Positions 10,984 through 25,220 of a stretch of 64,000 nucleotides of DNA are shown in pieces. How positions within the stretch are numbered: position 1 is the first letter of the stretch; every line of letters begins with the position of its first letter. A program made the translations under genes and the position numbers. The stretch lies in contig OX419346.1 of NCBI GenBank assembly GCA_948470475.1, positions 2,709,231 to 2,773,230 on the forward strand, written 5' to 3'. A model generated the notes under the pieces. That model made no database searches. It worked only from the letters and a program-made list of their open reading frames with translations, and had not been told where the DNA came from. Source of the stretch: Galaxea fascicularis (Eukaryota; Cnidaria; Anthozoa; Scleractinia; Euphylliidae).

Positions 10984-13410
10984 AGAATCATGTCAACATC
11001 ATTTCTAGACTCCTCTTTGAACTAGGCAAACTTTCAGCCAAATTCCAATTTTGACCCAAAACTGGCCAAAAGCATGGGTTACCCCCTTTGGGTTTTGGTC
11101 AAAATTTCAACTTTGCTGAAATCTTGCACACAGCTCAAATAAGAAGAGAAATAATGTTTTGGGAGTTTTTAGAAGCATTTCAACATCATTTCTAGACTCC
11201 TCTTTGAACTAGGCAAACTTTCAGCCAAATTCCAAATTTGACCCAAAACTGGCCAAAAGCATGGGTTAACCCCTTTGGGTTTTGGTCAAAATTTCAACTT
11301 TGCTGAAATCTTGCACACAGCTCAAATAAGAAGAGAAATAATGTTTTGGGAGTTTTTAGAAGCATTTCAACATCATTTCTAGACTCCTCTTCGAACTAGG
11401 CAAACTTTAAGCCAAATTCCAAATTTGACCCAAAACTGGCCAAAAGCATGGGTTAACCCCTTTGGGTTTTGGTCAAAATTTCAACTTTGCTGAAATCTTG
11501 CACACAGCTCAAATAAGAAGAGAAATAATGTTTTGGGAGTTTTTAGAAGCATTTCAACATCATTTCTAGACTCCTCTTTGAACTAGGCACACTTTCAGCC
11601 AAATTCCAAATTTGACCCAAAACTGGCCAAAAGCATGGGTTAACCCCTTTGGGTTTTGGTCAAAATTTCAACTTTGCTGAAATCTTGCACACAGCTCAAA
11701 TAAGAAGAGAAATAATGTTTTGGGAGTTTTTAGAATCATGTCAACATCATTTCTAGACTCCTCTTTGAACTAGGCACACTTTCAGCCAAATTCCAATTTT
11801 GACCCAAAACTGGCCAAAAGCATGGGTTAACCCCTTTGGGTTTTGGTCAAAATTCAACTTTGCTGAAATCTTGCACACAGCTCAAATAAGAAGAGAAATA
11901 ATGTTTTGGGAGTTTTTAGAAGCATTTCAACATCATTTCTAGACTCCTCTTTGAACTAGGCAAACTTTCAGCCAAATTCCAAATTTGACCCAAAACTGGC
12001 CAAAAGCATGGGTTAACCCCTTTGGGTTTTGGTCAAAATTTCAACTTTGCTGAAATCTTGCACACAGCTCAAATAAGAAGAGAAATAATGTTTTGGGAGT
12101 TTTTAGAAGCATTTCAACATCATTTCTAGACTCCTCTTCGAACTAGGCAAACTTTAAGCCAAATTCCAAATTTGACCCAAAACTGGCCAAAAGCATGGGT
12201 TAACCCCTTTGGGTTTTGGTCAAAATTTCAACTTTGCTGAAATCTTGCACACAGCTCAAATAAGAAGAGAAATAATGTTTTGGGAGTTTTTAGAAGCATT
12301 TCAACATCATTTCTAGACTCCTCTTTGAACTAGGCACACTTTCAGCCAAATTCCAAATTTGACCCAAAACTGGCCAAAAGCATGGGTTAACCCCTTTGGG
12401 TTTTGGTCAAAATTTCAACTTTGCTGAAATCTTGCACACAGCTCAAATAAGAAGAGAAATAATGTTTTGGGAGTTTTTAGAATCATGTCAACATCATTTC
12501 TAGACTCCTCTTTGAACTAGGCACACTTTCAGCCAAATTCCAATTTTGACCCAAAACTGGCCAAAAGCATGGGTTAACCCCTTTGGGTTTTGGTCAAAAT
12601 TCAACTTTGCTGAAATCTTGCACACAGCTCAAATAAGAAGAGAAATAATGTTTTGGGAGTTTTTAGAAGCATTTCAACATCATTTCTAGACTCCTCTTTG
12701 AACTAGGCAAACTTTCAGCCAAATTCCAAATTTGACCCAAAACTGGCCAAAAGCATGGGTTAACCCCTTTGGGTTTTGGTCAAAATTTCAACTTTGCTGA
12801 AATCTTGCACACAGCTCAAATAAGAAGAGAAATAATGTTTTGGGAGTTTTTAGAAGCATTTCAACATCATTTCTAGACTCCTCTTTGAACTAGGCACACT
12901 TTCAGCCAAATTCCAAATTTGACCCAAAACTGGCCAAAAGCATGGGTTAACCCCTTTGGGTTTTGGTCAAAATTCAACTTTGCTGAAATCTTGCACACAG
13001 CTCAAATAAGAAGAGAAATAATGTTTTGGGAGTTTTTAGAAGCATTTCAACATCATTTCTAGACTCCTCTTTGAACTAGGCACACTTTCAGCCAAATTCC
13101 AAATTTGACCCAAAACTGGCCAAAAGCATGGGTTAACCCCTTTGGGTTTTGGTCAAAATTTCAACTTTGCTGAAATCTTGCACACAGCTCAAATAAGAAG
13201 AGAAATAATGTTTTGGGAGTTTTTAGAATCATGTCAACATCATTTCTAGACTCCTCTTTGAACTAGGCACACTTTCAGCCAAATTCCAATTTTGACCCAA
13301 AACTGGCCAAAAGCATGGGTTAACCCCTTTGGGTTTTGGTCAAAATTTCAACTTTGCTGAAATCTTGCACACAGCTCAAATAAGAAGAGAAATAATGTTT
13401 TGGGAGTTTT
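10984..13410 (+). repeat. ~747-bp 4-mer higher-order repeat, three copies
   Basis: The GAATCATGTC marker recurs at 10984, 11732, 12479 and 13225, at spacings of 748, 747 and 746 bp (four monomers, less one base per 186-bp unit). Copies 1 and 2 also share CTCTTCGAAC...CTTTAAGCC in the third monomer (near 11390 and 12137, 747 bp apart). Copy 3 has lost that marker and gained an extra 186-bp unit near 12970. A19T follows the GAATCATGTC unit in every copy. The last marker at 13225 starts a truncated fourth copy. Confidence 0.9.
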
Positions 13411-16400
13411 TAGAAGCATTTCAACATCATTTCTAGACTCCTCTTTGAACTAGGCAGACTTTCAGCCAAATTCCAAATTTGACCCAAAACTGGCCAAAAG
13501 CATGGGTTAACCCCTTTGGGTTTTGGTCAAAATTTCAACTTTGCTGAAATCTTGCACACAGCTCAAATAAGAAGAGAAATAATGTTTTGGGAGTTTTTAG
13601 AAGCATTTCAACATCATTTCTAGACTCCTCTTTGAACTAGGCAAACTTTCAGCCAAATTCCAAATTTGACCCAAAACTGGCCAAAAGCATGGGTTAACCC
13701 CTTTGGGTTTTGGTCAAAATTTCAACTTTGCTGAAATCTTGCACACAGCTCAAATAAGAAGAGAAATAATGTTTTGGGAGTTTTTAGAAGCATTTCAACA
13801 TCATTTCTAGACTCCTCTTTGAACTAGGCACACTTTCAGCTAAATTCCAAATTTGACCCAAAACTGGCCAAAAGCATGGGTTAACCCCTTTGGGTTTTGG
13901 TCAAAATTTCAACTTTGCTGAAATCTTGCACACAGCTCAAATAAGAAGAGAAATAATGTTTTGGGAGTTTTTAGAAGCATTTCAACATCATTTCTAGACT
14001 CCTCTTTGAACTAGGCAAACTTTCAGCCAAATTCCAAATTTGACCCAAAACTGGCCAAAAGCATGGGTTAACCCCTTTGGGTTTTGGTCAAAATTTCAAC
14101 TTTGCTGAAATCTTGCACACAGCTCAAATAAGAAGAGAAATAATGTTTTGGGAGTTTTTAGAAGCATTTCAACATCATTTCTAGACTCCTCTTTGAACTA
14201 GGCACACTTTCAGCCAAATTCCAAATTTGACCCAAAACTGGCCAAAAGCATGGGTTAACCCCTTTGGGTTTTGGTCAAAATTTCAACTTTGCTGAAATCT
14301 TGCACACAGCTCAAATAAGAAGAGAAATAATGTTTTGGGAGTTTTTAGAAGCATTTCAACATCATTTCTAGACTCCTCTTTGAACTAGGCAAACTTTCAG
14401 CCAAATTCCAAATTTGACCCAAAACTGGCCAAAAGCATGGGTTAACCCCTTTGGGTTTTGGTCAAAATTTCAACTTTGCTGAAATCTTGCACACAGCTCA
14501 AATAAGAAGAGAAATAATGTTTTGGGAGTTTTTAGAAGCATTTCAACATCATTTCTAGACTCCTCTTTGAACTAGGCAAACTTTCAGCCAAATTCCAAAT
14601 TTGACCCAAAACTGGCCAAAAGCATGGGTTAACCCCTTTGGGTTTTGGTCAAAATTTCAACTTTGCTGAAATCTTGCACACAGCTCAAATAAGAAGAGAA
14701 ATAATGTTTTGGGAGTTTTTAGAAGCATTTCAACATCATTTCTAGACTCCTCTTTGAACTAGGCACACTTTCAGCCAAATTCCAAATTTGACCCAAAACT
14801 GGCCAAAAGCATGGGTTAACCCCTTTGGGTTTTGGTCAAAATTTCAACTTTGCTGAAATCTTGCACACAGCTCAAATAAGAAGAGAAATAATGTTTTGGG
14901 AGTTTTTAGAAGCATTTCAACATCATTTCTAGACTCCTCTTTAAACTAGGCAAACTTTCAGCCAAATTCCAAATTTGACCCAAAACTGGCCAAAAGCATG
15001 GGTTAACCCCTTTGGGTTTTGGTCAAAATTTCAACTTTGCTGAAATCTTGCACACAGCTCAAATAAGAAGAGAAATAATGTTTTGGGAGTTTTTAGAAGC
15101 ATTTCAACATCATTTCTAGACTCCTCTTTGAACTAGGCAAACTTTCAGCCAAATTCCAAATTTGACCCAAAACTGGCCAAAAGCATGGGTTAACCCTTTT
15201 GGGTTTTGGTCAAAATTTCAACTTTGCTGGAATGTTGCACACAGCTCAAATAAGAAGAGAAATAATGTTTTGGGAGTTTTTAGAAGCATTTCAACATCAT
15301 TTCTAGACTCCTCTTTGAACTAGGCAAACTTTCAGCCAAATTCCAAATTTGACCCAAAACTGGCCAAAAGCATGGGTTAACCCCTTTGGGTTTTGGTCAA
15401 AATTTCAACTTTGCTGAAATCTTGCACACAGCTTAAATAAGAAGAGAAATAATGTTTTGGGAGTTTTTAGAAGCATTTCAACATCATTTCTAGACTCCTC
15501 TTTGAACTAGGCAAACTTTCAGCCAAATTCCAAATTTGACCCAAAACTGGCCAAAAGCATGGGTTAACCCCTTTGGGTTTTGGTCAAAATTTCAACTTTG
15601 CTGAAATCTTGCACACAGCTCAAATAAGAAGAGAAATAATGTTTTGGGAGTTTTTAGAAGCATTTCAACATCATTTCTAGACTCCTCTTTGAACTAGGCA
15701 AACTTTCAGCCAAATTCCAAATTTGACCCAAAACTGGCCAAAAGCATGGGTTAACCCCTTTGGGTTTTGGTCAAAATTTCAACTTTGCTGAAATCTTGCA
15801 CACAGCTCAAATAAGAAGAGAAATAATGTTTTGGGAGTTTTTAGAAGCATTTCAACATCATTTCTAGACTCCTCTTTGAACTAGGCACACTTTCAGCCAA
15901 ATTCCAAATTTGACCCAAAACTGGCCAAAAGCATGGGTTAACCCCTTTGGGTTTTGGTCAAAATTTCAACTTTGCTGAAATCTTGCACACAGCTCAAATA
16001 AGAAGAGAAATAATGTTTTGGGAGTTTTTAGAAGCATTTCAACATCATTTCTAGACTCCTCTTTGAACTAGGCAAACTTTCAGCCAAATTCCAAATTTGA
16101 CCCAAAACTGGCCAAAAGCATGGGTTAACCCCTTTGGGTTTTGGTCAAAATTTCAACTTTGCTGAAATCTTGCACACAGCTCAAATAAGAAGAGAAATAA
16201 TGTTTTGGGAGTTTTTAGAAGCATTTCAACATCATTTCTAGACTCCTCTTTGAACTAGGCAAACTTTCAGCCAAATTCCAAATTTGACCCAAAACTGGCC
16301 AAAAGCATGGGTTAACCCCTTTGGGTTTTGGTCAAAATTTCAACTTTGCTGAAATCTTGCACACAGCTCAAATAAGAAGAGAAATAATGTTTTGGGAGTT

Positions 16401-17370
16401 TTTAGAAGCATTTCAACATCATTTCTAGACTCCTCTTTGAACTAGGCACACTTTCAGCCAAATTCCAAATTTGACCCAAAACTGGCCAAAACCATGGGTT
16501 AACCCCTTTGGGTTTTGGTCAAAATTTCAACTTTGCTGAAATCTTGCACACAGCTCAAATAAGAAGAGAAATAATGTTTTGGGAGTTTTTAGAAGCATTT
16601 CAACATCATTTCTAGACTCCTCTTTGAACTAGGCAAACTTTCAGCCAAATTCCAAATTTGACCCAAAACTGGCCAAAAGCATGGGTTAACCCCTTTGGGT
16701 TTTGGTCAAAATTTCAACTTTGCTGAAATCTTGCACACAGCTCAAATAAGAAGAGAAATAATGTTTTGGGAGTTTTTAGAAGCATTTCAACATCATTTCT
16801 AGACTCCCCTTTGAACTAGGCACACTTTTAGCCAAATTCCATATTTGACCCAAAACTGGCCAAAAGCATGGGTTAACCCCTTTGGGTTTTGGTCAAAATT
16901 TCAACTTTGCTGAAATCTTGCACACAGCTCAAATAAGAAGAGAAATAATGTTTTGGGAGTTTTTAGAAGCATTTCAACATCATTTCTAGACTCCTCTTTG
17001 AACTAGGCACACTTTCAGCCAAATTCCAAATTTGAGCCAAAACTGGCCAAAAGCATGGGTTAACCCCTTTGGGTTTTGGTCAAAATTTCAACTTTGCTGA
17101 AATCTTGCACACAGCTCAAATAACAAGAGAAATAATGTTTTGGGAGTTTTTAGAAGCATTTCAACATCATTTCTAGACTCCTCTTTGAACTAGGCAAACT
17201 TTCAGCCAAATTCCAAATTTGACCCAAAACTGGCCAAAAGCATGGGTTAACCCCTTTGGGTTTTGGTCAAAATTTCAACTTTGCTGAAATCTTGCACACA
17301 GCTCAAATAAGAAGAGAAATAATGTTTTGGGAGTTTTTAGAAGCATTTCAACATCATTTCTAGACTCCTC

Positions 17371-19240
17371 TATGAACTAGGCACACTTTCAGCCAAATTC
17401 CAAATTTGACCCAAAACTGGCCAAAAGCATGGGTTAACCCCTTTGGGTTTTGGTCAAAATTTCAACTTTGCTGAAATCTTGCACACAGCTCAAATAAGAA
17501 GAGAAATAATGTTTTGGGAGTTTTTAGAAGCATTTCAACATCATTTCTAGACTCCTCTTTGAACTAGGCAAACTTTCAGCCAAATTCCAAATTTGACCCA
17601 AAACTGGCCAAAAGCATGGGTTAACCCCTTTGGGTTTTGGTCAAAATTTCAACTTTGCTGAAATCTTGCACACAGCTCAAATAAGAAGAGAAATAATGTT
17701 TTGGGAGTTTTTAGAAGCATTTCAACATCATTTCTAGACTCCTCTTTGAACTAGGCAAACTTTCAGCCAAATTCCAAATTTGACCCAAAACTGGCCAAAA
17801 GCATGGGTTAACCCCTTTGGGTTTTGGTCAAAATTTCAACTTTGCTGAAATCTTGCACACAGCTCAAATAAGAAGAGAAATAATGTTTTGGGAGTTTTTA
17901 GAAGCATTTCAACATCATTTCTAGACTCCTCTTTGAACTAGGCACACTTTCAGCCAAATTCCAAATTTGACCCAAAACTGGCCAAAAGCATGGGTTAACC
18001 CCTTTGGGTTTTGGTCAAAATTTCAACTTTGCTGAAATCTTGCACACAGCTCAAATAAGAAGAGAAATAATGTTTTGGGAGTTTTTAGAAGCATTTCAAC
18101 ATCATTTCTAGACTCCTCTTTGAACTAGGCAAACTTTCAGCCAAATTCCAAATTTGACCCAAAACTGGCCAAAAGCATGGGTTAACCCCTTTGGGTTTTG
18201 GTCAAAATTTCAACTTTGCTGAAATCTTGCACACAGCTCAAATAAGAAGAGAAATAATGTTTTGGGAGTTTTTAGAAGCATTTCAACATCATTTCTAGAC
18301 TCCTCTATGAACTAGGCACACTTTCAGCCAAATTCCAAATTTGACCCAAAACTGGCCAAAAGCATGGGTTAACCCCTTTGGGTTTTGGTCAAAATTTCAA
18401 CTTTGCTGAAATCTTGCACACAGCTCAAATAAGAAGAGAAATAATGTTTTGGGAGTTTTTAGAAGCATTTCAACATCATTTCTAGACTCCTCTTTGAACT
18501 AGGCAAACTTTCAGCCAAATTCCAAATTTGACCCAAAACTGGCCAAAAGCATGGGTTAACCCCTTTGGGTTTTGGTCAAAATTTCAACTTTGCTGAAATC
18601 TTGCACACAGCTCAAATAAGAAGAGAAATAATGTTTTGGGAGTTTTTAGAAGCATTTCAACATCATTTCTAGACTCCTCTTTGAACTAGGCAAACTTTCA
18701 GCCAAATTCCAAATTTGACCCAAAACTGGCCAAAAGCATGGGTTAACCCCTTTGGGTTTTGGTCAAAATTTCAACTTTGCTGAAATCTTGCACACAGCTC
18801 AAATAAGAAGAGAAATAATGTTTTGGGAGTTTTTAGAAGCATTTCAACATCATTTCTAGACTCCTCTTTGAACTAGGCACACTTTCAGCCAAATTCCAAA
18901 TTTGACCCAAAACTGGCCAAAAGCATGGGTTAACCCCTTTGGGTTTTGGTCAAAATTTCAACTTTGCTGAAATCTTGCACACAGCTCAAATAAGAAGAGA
19001 AATAATGTTTTGGGAGTTTTTAGAAGCATTTCAACATCATTTCTAGACTCCTCTTTGAACTAGGCAAACTTTCAGCCAAATTCCAAATTTGACCCAAAAC
19101 TGGCCAAAAGCATGGGTTAACCCCTTTGGGTTTTGGTCAAAATTTCAACTTTGCTGAAATCTTGCACACAGCTCAAATAAGAAGAGAAATAATGTTTTGG
19201 GAGTTTTTAGAAGCATTTCAACATCATTTCTAGACTCCTC
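17371..19240 (+). repeat. 935-bp 5-mer higher-order repeat, two copies
   Basis: CTCTATGAAC (T174A) occurs at 17371 and 18306, exactly 935 bp (five monomers) apart. The barcode at unit position 186 reads C, A, A, C, A in both copies. The third expected CTATGAAC is absent, so the tract ends near 19.24 kb. Very few other differences separate the two copies, which suggests a recent duplication. Confidence 0.85.
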
Positions 19241-20751
19241 TTTGAACTAGGCACACTTTCAGCCAAATTCCAAATTTGACCCAAAACTGGCCAAAAGCAT
19301 GGGTTAACCCCTTTGGGTTTTGGTCAAAATTTCAACTTTGCTGAAATCTTGCACACAGCTCAAATAAGAAGAGAAATAATGTTTTGGGAGTTTTTAGAAG
19401 CATTTCAACATCATTTCTAGACTCCTCTTTGAACTAGGCACACTTTTAGCCAAATTCCAAATTTGACCCAAAACTGGCCAAAAGCATGGGTTAACCCCTT
19501 TGGGTTTTGGTCAAAATTTCAACTTTGCTGAAATCTTGCACACAGCTCAAATAAGAAGAGAAATAATGTTTTGGGAGTTTTTAGAAGCATTTCAACATCA
19601 TTTCTAGACTCCTCTTTGAACTAGGCACACTTTCAGCCAAATTTCAAATTTGACCCAAAACTGGCCAAAAGCATGGGTTAACCCCTTTGGGTTTTGGTCA
19701 AAATTTCAACTTTGCTGAAATCTTGCACACAGCTCAAATAAGAAGAGAAATAATGTTTTGGGAGTTTTTAGAAGCATTTCAACATCATTTCTAGACTCCT
19801 CTTTAAACTAGGCACACTTTCAGCCAAATTCCAAATTTGACCCAAAACTGGCCAAAAGCATGGGTTAACCCCTTTGGGTTTTGGTCAAAATTTCAACTTT
19901 GCTGAAATCTTGCACACAGCTCAAATAAGAAGAGAAATAATGTTTTGGGAGTTTTTAGAAGCATTTCAACATCATTTCTAGACTCCTCTTTGAACTAGGC
20001 ACACTTTCAGCCAAATTCCAAATTTGACCCAAAACTGGCCAAAAGCATGGGTTAACCCCTTTGGGTTTTGGTCAAAATTTCAACTTTGCTGAAATCTTGC
20101 ACACAGCTCAAATAACAAGAGAAATAATGTTTTGGGAGTTTTTAGAAGCATTTCAACATCATTTCTAGACTCCTCTGTGAACTAGGCAAACTATCAGCCA
20201 AATTCCAAATTTGACCCAAAACTGGCCAAAAGCATGGGTTAACCCCTTTGGGTTTTGGTCAAAATTTCAACTTTGCTGAAATCTTGCACACAGCTCAAAT
20301 AAGAAGAGAAATAATGTTTTGGGAGTTTTTAGAAGCATTTCAACATCATTTCTAGACTCCTCTTTGAACTAGGCAAACTTTCAGCCAAATTCCAAATTTG
20401 ACCCAAAACTGGCCAAAAGCATGGGTTAACCCCTTTGGGTTTTGGTCAAAATTTCAACGTTGCTGAAATCTTGCAAACAGCTCAAATAAGAAGAGAAATA
20501 ATGTTTTGGGAGTTTTTAGAAGCATTTCAACATCATTTCTAGACTCCTCTTTGAACTAGGCAAACTTTCAGCCAAATTCCAAATTTGACCCAAAACTGGC
20601 CAAAAGCATGGGTTAACCCCTTTGGGTTTTGGTCAAAATTTCAACTTTGCTGAAATCTTGCACACAGCTCAAATAAGAAGAGAAATAATGTTTTGGGAGT
20701 TTTTAGAAGCATTTCAACATCATTTCTAGACTCCTCTTTGAACTAGGCACA

Positions 20752-21873
20752 CTTTCAGCCAAATTCCAAATTTGACCCAAAACTGGCCAAAAGCATGGGT
20801 TAACCCCTTTGGGTTTTGGTCAAAATTTCAACTTTGCTGAAATCTTGCACACAGCTCAAATAAGAAGAGAAATAATGTTTTGGGACTTTTTAGAAGCATT
20901 TCAACATCATTTCTAGACTCCTCTTTGAACTAGGCACACTTTCAGCCAAATTCCAAATTTGACCCAAAACTGGCCAAAAGCATGGGTTAACCCCTCTGGG
21001 TTTTGGTCAAAATTTCAACTTTGCTGAAATCTTGCACACAGCTCAAATAAGAAGAGAAATAATGTTTTGGGAGTTTTTAGAAGCATTTCAACATCATTTC
21101 TAGACTCCTCTTTGAACTAGGCAAACTTTCAGCCAAATTCCAAATTTGACCCAAAACTGGCCAAAAGCATGGGTTAACCCCTTTGGGTTTTGGTCAAAAT
21201 TTCAACTTTGCTGAAATCTTGCACACAGCTCAAATAAGAAGAGAAATAATGTTTTGGGAGTTTTTAGAAGCATTTCAACATCATTTCTAGACTCCTCTTT
21301 GAACTAGGCACACTTTCAGCCAAATTCCAAATTTGACCCAAAACTGGCCAAAAGCATGGGTTAACCCCTTTGGGTTTTGGTCAAAATTTCAACTTTGCTG
21401 AAATCTTGCACACAGCTCAAATAAGAAGAGAAATAATGTTTTGGGACTTTTTAGAAGCATTTCAACATCATTTCTAGACTCCTCTTTGAACTAGGCACAC
21501 TTTCAGCCAAATTCCAAATTTGACCCAAAACTGGCCAAAAGCATGGGTTAACCCCTCTGGGTTTTGGTCAAAATTTCAACTTTGCTGAAATCTTGCACAC
21601 AGCTCAAATAAGAAGAGAAATAATGTTTTGGGAGTTTTTAGAAGCATTTCAACATCATTTCTAGACTCCTCTTTGAACTAGGCAAACTTTCAGCCAAATT
21701 CCAAATTTGACCCAAAACTGGCCAAAAGCATGGGTTAACCCCTTTGGGTTTTGGTCAAAATTTCAACTTTGCTGAAATCTTGCACACAGCTCAAATAAGA
21801 AGAGAAATAATGTTTTGGGAGTTTTTAGAAGCATTTCAACATCATTTCTAGACTCCATTTTGAACTAGGGAAA
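20752..21873 (+). repeat. 561-bp trimer, two copies
   Basis: TTGGGACTTT (G to C, at 20886 and 21447) and CCCCTCTGGG (T to C, near 20995 and 21556) recur at exactly 561 bp, which is three monomers. The copies are 20752-21312 and 21313-21873. The barcode order C, C, A is the same in both. No third copy follows. Confidence 0.88.
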
Positions 21874-23110
21874 CTTTCAGCCAAATTCCAAATTTGACCC
21901 AAAACTGGCCAAAAGCATGGGTTAACCCCTTTGGGTTTTGGTCAAAATTTCAACTTTGCTGAAATCTTGCACACAGCTCAAATAAGAAGAGAAATAATGT
22001 TTTGGGAGTTTTTAGAAGCATTTCAACATCATTTCTAGACTCCTCTTTGAACTAGGCACACTTTCAGCCAAATTCCAAATTTGACCCAAAACTGGCCAAA
22101 AGCATGGGTTAACCCCTTTGGGTTTTGGTCAAAATTTCAACTTTGCTGAAATCTTGCACACAGCTCAAATAAGAAGAGAAATAATGTTTTGGGAGTTTTT
22201 AGAAGCATTTCAACATCATTTCTAGACTCCTCTTTGAACTAGGCACACTTTCAGCCAAATTCCAAATTTGACCCAAAACTGGCCAAAAGCATGGGTTAAC
22301 CCCTTTGGGTTTTGGTCAAAATTTCAACTTTGCTGAAATCTTGCACACAGCTCAAATAAGAAGAGAAATAATGTTTTGGGAGTTTTTAGAAGCATTTCAA
22401 CATCATTTCTAGACTCCTCTTTGAACTAGGCACACTTTCAGCCAAATTCCAAATTTGACCCAAAACTGGCCAAAAGCATGGGTTAACCCCTTTGGGTTTT
22501 GGTCAAAATTTCAACTTTGCTGAAATCTTGCACACAGCTCAAATAAGAAGAGAAATAATGTTTTGGGAGTTTTTAGAAGCATTTCAACATCATTTCTAGA
22601 CTCCTCTTTGAACTAGGCACACTTTCAGCCAAATTCCAAATTTGACCCAAAACTGGCCAAAAGCATGGGTTAACCCCTTTGGGTTTTGGTCAAAATTTCA
22701 ACTTTGCTGAAATCTTGCACACAGCTCAAATAACAAGAGAAATAATGTTTTGGGAGTTTTTAGAAGCATTTCCACATTATTTCTAGACTCCTCTTTGAAC
22801 TAGGCAAACTTTCAGCCAAATTCCAAATTTGACCCAAAACTGGCCAAAAGCATGGGTTAACCCCTTTGGGTTTTGGTTAAAATTTCAACTTTGCTGAAAT
22901 CTTGCACAAAGCTCAAATAAGAACAGAAATAATGTTTTGGGAGTTTTTAGAAGCATTTCAACATCATTTCTAGACTCCTCTTTGAACTAGGTAAACTTTC
23001 AGCCAAATTCCAAATTTGACCCAAAACTGGCCAAAAGCATGGGTTAACCCCTTTGGGTTTTGGTCAAAGTTTCAACTTTGCTGAAATCTTGCACACAGCT
23101 CAAATAAGAA
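21855..23110 (+). repeat. Duplicated block, copy 1 (spacing 3,366 bp)
   Basis: Markers CTCCATTTTGAAC (21855), AATAACAAGAG (22732), CATTTCCACATTATT (about 22770), TTTTGGTTAAAATT (22875) and CACAAAGCTC with AAGAACAG (about 22907-22925) recur exactly 3,366 bp downstream, which is 18 x 187. The barcode between them (four successive C units) is also shared. The unit with GGTCAAAGTTTC near 23069 follows directly. It is found again near 28118, again just after a GGTTAAAATT/AAGAACAG unit, so this short cassette was copied at least three times. Confidence 0.87.
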
Positions 23111-25220
23111 GAGAAATAATGTTTTGGGAGTTTTTAGAAGCATTTCAACATCATTTCTAGACTCCTCTTTGAACTAGGCAAACTTTCAGCCAAATTCCAA
23201 ATTTGACCCAAAACTGGCCAAAAGCATGGGTTAACCCCTTTGGGTTTTGGTCAAAATTTCAACTTTGCTGAAATCTTGCACACAGCTCAAATAAGAAGAG
23301 AAATAATGTTTTGGGAGTTTTTAGAAGCATTTCAACATCATTTCTAGACTCCTCTTTGAACTAGGCAAACTTTCAGCCAAATTCCAAATTTGACCCAAAA
23401 CTGGCCAAAAGCATGGGTTAACCCCTTTGGGTTTTGGTCAAAATTTCAACTTTGCTGAAATCTTGCACACAGCTCAAATAAGAAGAGAAATAATGTTTTG
23501 GGAGTTTTTAGAAGCATTTCAACATCATTTCTAGACTCCTCTTTGAACTAGGCAAACTTTCAGCCAAATTCCAAATTTGACCCAAAACTGGCCAAAAGCA
23601 TGGGTTAACCCCTTTGGGTTTTGGTCAAAATTTCAACTTTGCTGAAATCTTGCACACAGCTCAAATAAGAAGAGAAATAATGTTTTGGGAGTTTTTAGAA
23701 GCATTTCAACATCATTTCTAGACTCCTCTTTGAACTAGGCAAACTTTCAGCCAAATTCCAAATTTGACCCAAAACTGGCCAAAAGCATGGGTTAACCCCT
23801 TTGGGTTTTGGTCAAAATTTCAACTTTGCTGAAATCTTGCACACAGCTCAAATAAGAAGAGAAATAATGTTTTGGGAGTTTTTAGAAGCATTTCAACATC
23901 ATTTCTAGACTCCTCTTTGAACTAGGCACACTTTTAGCCAAATTCCAAATTTGACCCAAAACTGGCCAAAAGCATGGGTTAACCCCTTTGGGTTTTGGTC
24001 AAAATTTCAACTTTGCTGAAATCTTGCACACAGCTCAAATAAGAAGAGAAATAATGTTTTGGGAGTTTTTAGAAGCATTTCAACATCATTTCTAGACTCC
24101 TCTTTGAACTAGGCACACTTTCAGCCAAATTCCAAATTTGACCCAAAACTGGCCAAAAGCATGGGTTAACCCCTTTGGGTTTTGGTCAAAATTTCAACTT
24201 TGCTGAAATCTTGCACACAGCTCAAATAAGAAGAGAAATAATGTTTTGGGAGTTTTTAGAAGCATTTCAACATCATTTCTAGACTCCTCTTTGAACTAGG
24301 CAAACTTTCAGCCAAATTCCAAATTTGACCCAAAACTGGCCAAAAGCATGGGTTAACCCCTTTGGGTTTTGGTCAAAATTTCAACTTTGCTGAAATCTTG
24401 CACACAGCTCAAATAAGAAGAGAAATAATGTTTTGGGAGTTTTTAGAAGCATTTCAACATCATTTCTAGACTCCTCTTTGAACTAGGCAAACTTTCAGCC
24501 AAATTCCAAATTTGACCCAAAACTGGCCAAAAGCATGGGTTAACCCCTTTGGGTTTTGGTCAAAATTTCAACTTTGCTGAAATCTTGCACACAGCTCAAA
24601 TAAGAAGAGAAATAATGTTTTGGGAGTTTTTAGAAGCATTTCAACATCATTTCTAGACTCCTCTTTGAACTAGGCACACTTTCAGCCAAATTCCAAATTT
24701 GACCCAAAACTGGCCAAAAGCATGGGTTAACCCCTTTGGGTTTTGGTCAAAATTTCAACTTTGCTGAAATCTTGCACACAGCTCAAATAAGAAGAGAAAT
24801 AATGTTTTGGGAGTTTTTAGAAGCATTTCAACATCATTTCTAGACTCCTCTTTGAACTAGGCACACTTTCAGCCAAATTCCAAATTTGACCCAAAACTGG
24901 CCAAAAGCATGGGTTAACCCCTTTGGGTTTTGGTCAAAATTTCAACTTTGCTGAAATCTTGCACACAGCTCAAATAAGAAGAGAAATAATGTTTTGGGAG
25001 TTTTTAGAAGCATTTCAACATCATTTCTAGACTCCTCTTTGAACTAGGCACACTTTCAGCCAAATTTCAAATTTGACCCAAAACTGGCCAAAAGCATGGG
25101 TTAACCCCTTTGGGTTTTGGTCAAAATTTCAACTTTGCTGAAATCTTGCACACAGCTCAAATAAGAAGAGAAATAATGTTTTGGGAGTTTTTAGAAGCAT
25201 TTCAACATCATTTCTAGACT